From NCBI RefSeq assembly GCF_947500255.1, contig NZ_CANMRL010000001.1:1116001-1180000 (forward strand): 64,000 nt of DNA, given 5' to 3'. Below are positions 62,779-64,000 of the stretch, piece by piece. Each line of letters starts with the position of its first letter. Within the stretch, counting starts at the first letter, position 1. This DNA comes from an uncultured Psychroserpens sp. (lineage in GTDB: Bacteria > Bacteroidota > Bacteroidia > Flavobacteriales > Flavobacteriaceae). Both the position numbers and the translations under genes were made by a program. The notes under the pieces were generated by a model. It was not told the DNA's origin, made no database searches, and saw only the letters and a list, made by a program, of their open reading frames with translations.

Positions 62779-64000
62779 TTAGCTTTTGATGAATTTTTGA
62801 CTCTTTATTGAAGTCCCCGATACAATTCTTAGAATATAGTTTCCTGGACTTAATTTGGAAACATCTATTGTAGGAGACTCTAATTTAGAATTCATAATTC
62901 TTTTACCAGTAATATCAAATATTGAGTAGATGGTAGAGTCGTTTAACTCTAGGGATTCAATATTTATAACATCTTTAGCTGGGCTAGGATATATTATTAG
63001 TTCATCAGTTAATGAGTTTTCTAGGCCTAATGTTGCGCCTTCTTCGACTTCTAAAGGGGTGTTTATCGATGGATTGGTAACCGTATCGATAATTCCAGAT
63101 GGCCAATAAATAACAACACTGTTAATAGTTGTATCTGAACCAATACCAATATGTGTGTTTAAAGAATTCATATATCTAAAGCCATCACCACTTTTCACAT
63201 CTCTTATTCTTATTCCTGACGCTGTGTGAACTTCAACACGAGCTCCAATACCATCTACATTACTTACCGTTCCTACAGTATGAATTTTGATCCAGTTGTT
63301 ATTGCTTTCAGCATTATTGATGTATAAGTTTCCTGAATTGAAGGCATCTATATAACCATCATCATTTAAATCACCATATGCACCCGAACCAGGGAAAACA
63401 GTTGTATAAACATCGAAGGTCATATCACCATTTCCAAATAAAATGTTACCGCCAGAAACGAGGTCTAAGTTACCATCATTATCGAAGTCAAAAGTAACAG
63501 TCTCGGTAGAGTTACTTGTAAGTACAGTTACACCAGAACCAGCAGTGATATCGGTAAACATACCACTATCATTTCTCATAAGCTTATGTGCTCCAGAGCT
63601 AGCTCCAACAAATACATCCATGTCACCATCACTATCAAAATCTCCCCAAGCGGCAGACCATGTTTGCATTGGATCTGCTAAACCAATTGCAGCGGCATTT
63701 TCTGTATAATTTTCATTTCCATCATTGGTATGCATTTGATTTGTTCTACGTGCAGTTTCGCCACCACACTTAGCAATAAACATATCTAAATCTCTATCAT
63801 TATCATAATCAATCCAAATAGACCCATAGTTTCCACCAGAGGCATAATCTCCTAATCCGCCTTGGTTAAAGGTCAAGTTTCCACTACCATCATTCATATA
63901 ATACACATTAGGAGCAACATCATGACAAACAAAAGCATCTAAATTTCCATCATTGTTTATGTCAACAAAATTAGAACGTTGAGAGAAAACATCTTCCGGA
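62779..64000 (-). CDS. FG-GAP/UnbV/T9SS surface protein, 5' end outside window
   Basis: At least 400 aa visible. FG-GAP/VCBS repeats, UnbV domain (GIGARVEVHTASGIRIRDVKSGDG) and T9SS tail (LIIYPSPAKDVINIE, IDVSKLSPGNYILRIVSGTS) match the neighbour at 60285-62699 nearly domain for domain. The frame is open to base 64000 with residues FVCHDVAPNVYYMND aligned to the paralogue, so the ATG at 63906 is internal and the signal peptide lies outside. A tandem duplication. Confidence 0.9.
   Translation of the reverse strand, partial: PEDVFSQRSNFVDINNDGNLDAFVCHDVAPNVYYMNDGSGNLTFNQGGLGDYASGGNYGSIWIDYDNDRDLDMFIAKCGGETARRTNQMHTNDGNENYTENAAAIGLADPMQTWSAAWGDFDSDGDMDVFVGASSGAHKLMRNDSGMFTDITAGSGVTVLTSNSTETVTFDFDNDGNLDLVSGGNILFGNGDMTFDVYTTVFPGSGAYGDLNDDGYIDAFNSGNLYINNAESNNNWIKIHTVGTVSNVDGIGARVEVHTASGIRIRDVKSGDGFRYMNSLNTHIGIGSDTTINSVVIYWPSGIIDTVTNPSINTPLEVEEGATLGLENSLTDELIIYPSPAKDVINIESLELNDSTIYSIFDITGKRIMNSKLESPTIDVSKLSPGNYILRIVSGTSIKSQKFIKS

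Overview
The window looks like chromosomal DNA of a marine-type Flavobacteriaceae (Bacteroidota). It is AT-rich. It has Bacteroidota-type promoters (TAnnTTTG at -7, sometimes a TTG about 20 nt further upstream), T9SS type A C-terminal sorting domains, OMP_b-brl_3/TonB-type barrels, LytS/LytTR two-component pairs with Y_Y_Y/propeller sensors, and close homologues of typical flavobacterial housekeeping blocks (YceD-rpmF-fabH-accB-accC, rbfA plus FtsX-type permease, dus, mce, ribE, pdxA).

Layout. 1-9.6 kb: envelope proteins and peptidases (cut TonB-type barrel, PD40 lipoprotein, M28-PDZ peptidase, DUF4345 protein, serine hydrolase), then dus, an ABC permease, rbfA and mce. 9.6-17.3 kb: one CAU tRNA, a remnant of an S74/tail-fibre gene, a LytTR regulator/kinase pair, and a secreted-protein group (YadA-head plus S74 chaperone protein, hemagglutinin-like protein, T9SS protein). 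17.4-25.8 kb: a signalling module made of an adenylate cyclase-TPR protein, a divergent sigma-54 activator with a cyclic-nucleotide-binding domain, three ACGA-N4-TCGT palindromes, a well-formed -24/-12 promoter, and the targets osmC and nifJ. 25.9-39 kb: an SH3 protein, a second LytS/LytTR pair, ribE, pdxA, the fatty-acid initiation block, and small membrane/oxidoreductase genes. 39.1-45.9 kb: a tight nine-gene operon combining YceI, a FAD reductase, a methyltransferase, a type III polyketide synthase and a private type II fatty-acid line with its own ACP and phosphopantetheinyl transferase.

46.0-52.4 kb, all on the minus strand, is the most unusual region. A dense array of 19 tRNA genes for 17 amino acids is interleaved with a YkuK-type RNase H-like gene and followed by rtcB, an RNA ligase. 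The array resembles a minimal decoding set: one tRNA per amino acid, two Leu (UAA, UAG) and two Ser (GCU, UGA). I find no Gly, Thr or Trp tRNA. Both tRNA-Leu lack the long variable arm that bacterial tRNA-Leu normally has. tRNA-Ser(UGA) is interrupted in the anticodon loop by 55 nt, and removing them restores a perfect anticodon arm. Aminoacylation identity elements are kept (Ala G3:U70, His G-1/C73, Pro C1:G72, Cys U73, Asp/Asn/Ser G73), so these look like working tRNAs. Upstream on the same strand are a promoter, a short leader frame with a terminator, a metallophosphoesterase, a TPR protein and a possible structured RNA. My inference is an RNA-repair or reserve-tRNA system in which RtcB splices or repairs tRNAs.

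52.6-64 kb: a CAP-domain secreted protein, a WYL regulator fused to a phytanoyl-CoA-dioxygenase-like domain, an S24/S26-like stand-alone protein, an ABC ATPase, a prolyl oligopeptidase, and two tandem paralogous FG-GAP/UnbV T9SS proteins, the last cut by the window end.

All calls come from reading the sequence; no database search or folding program was run.
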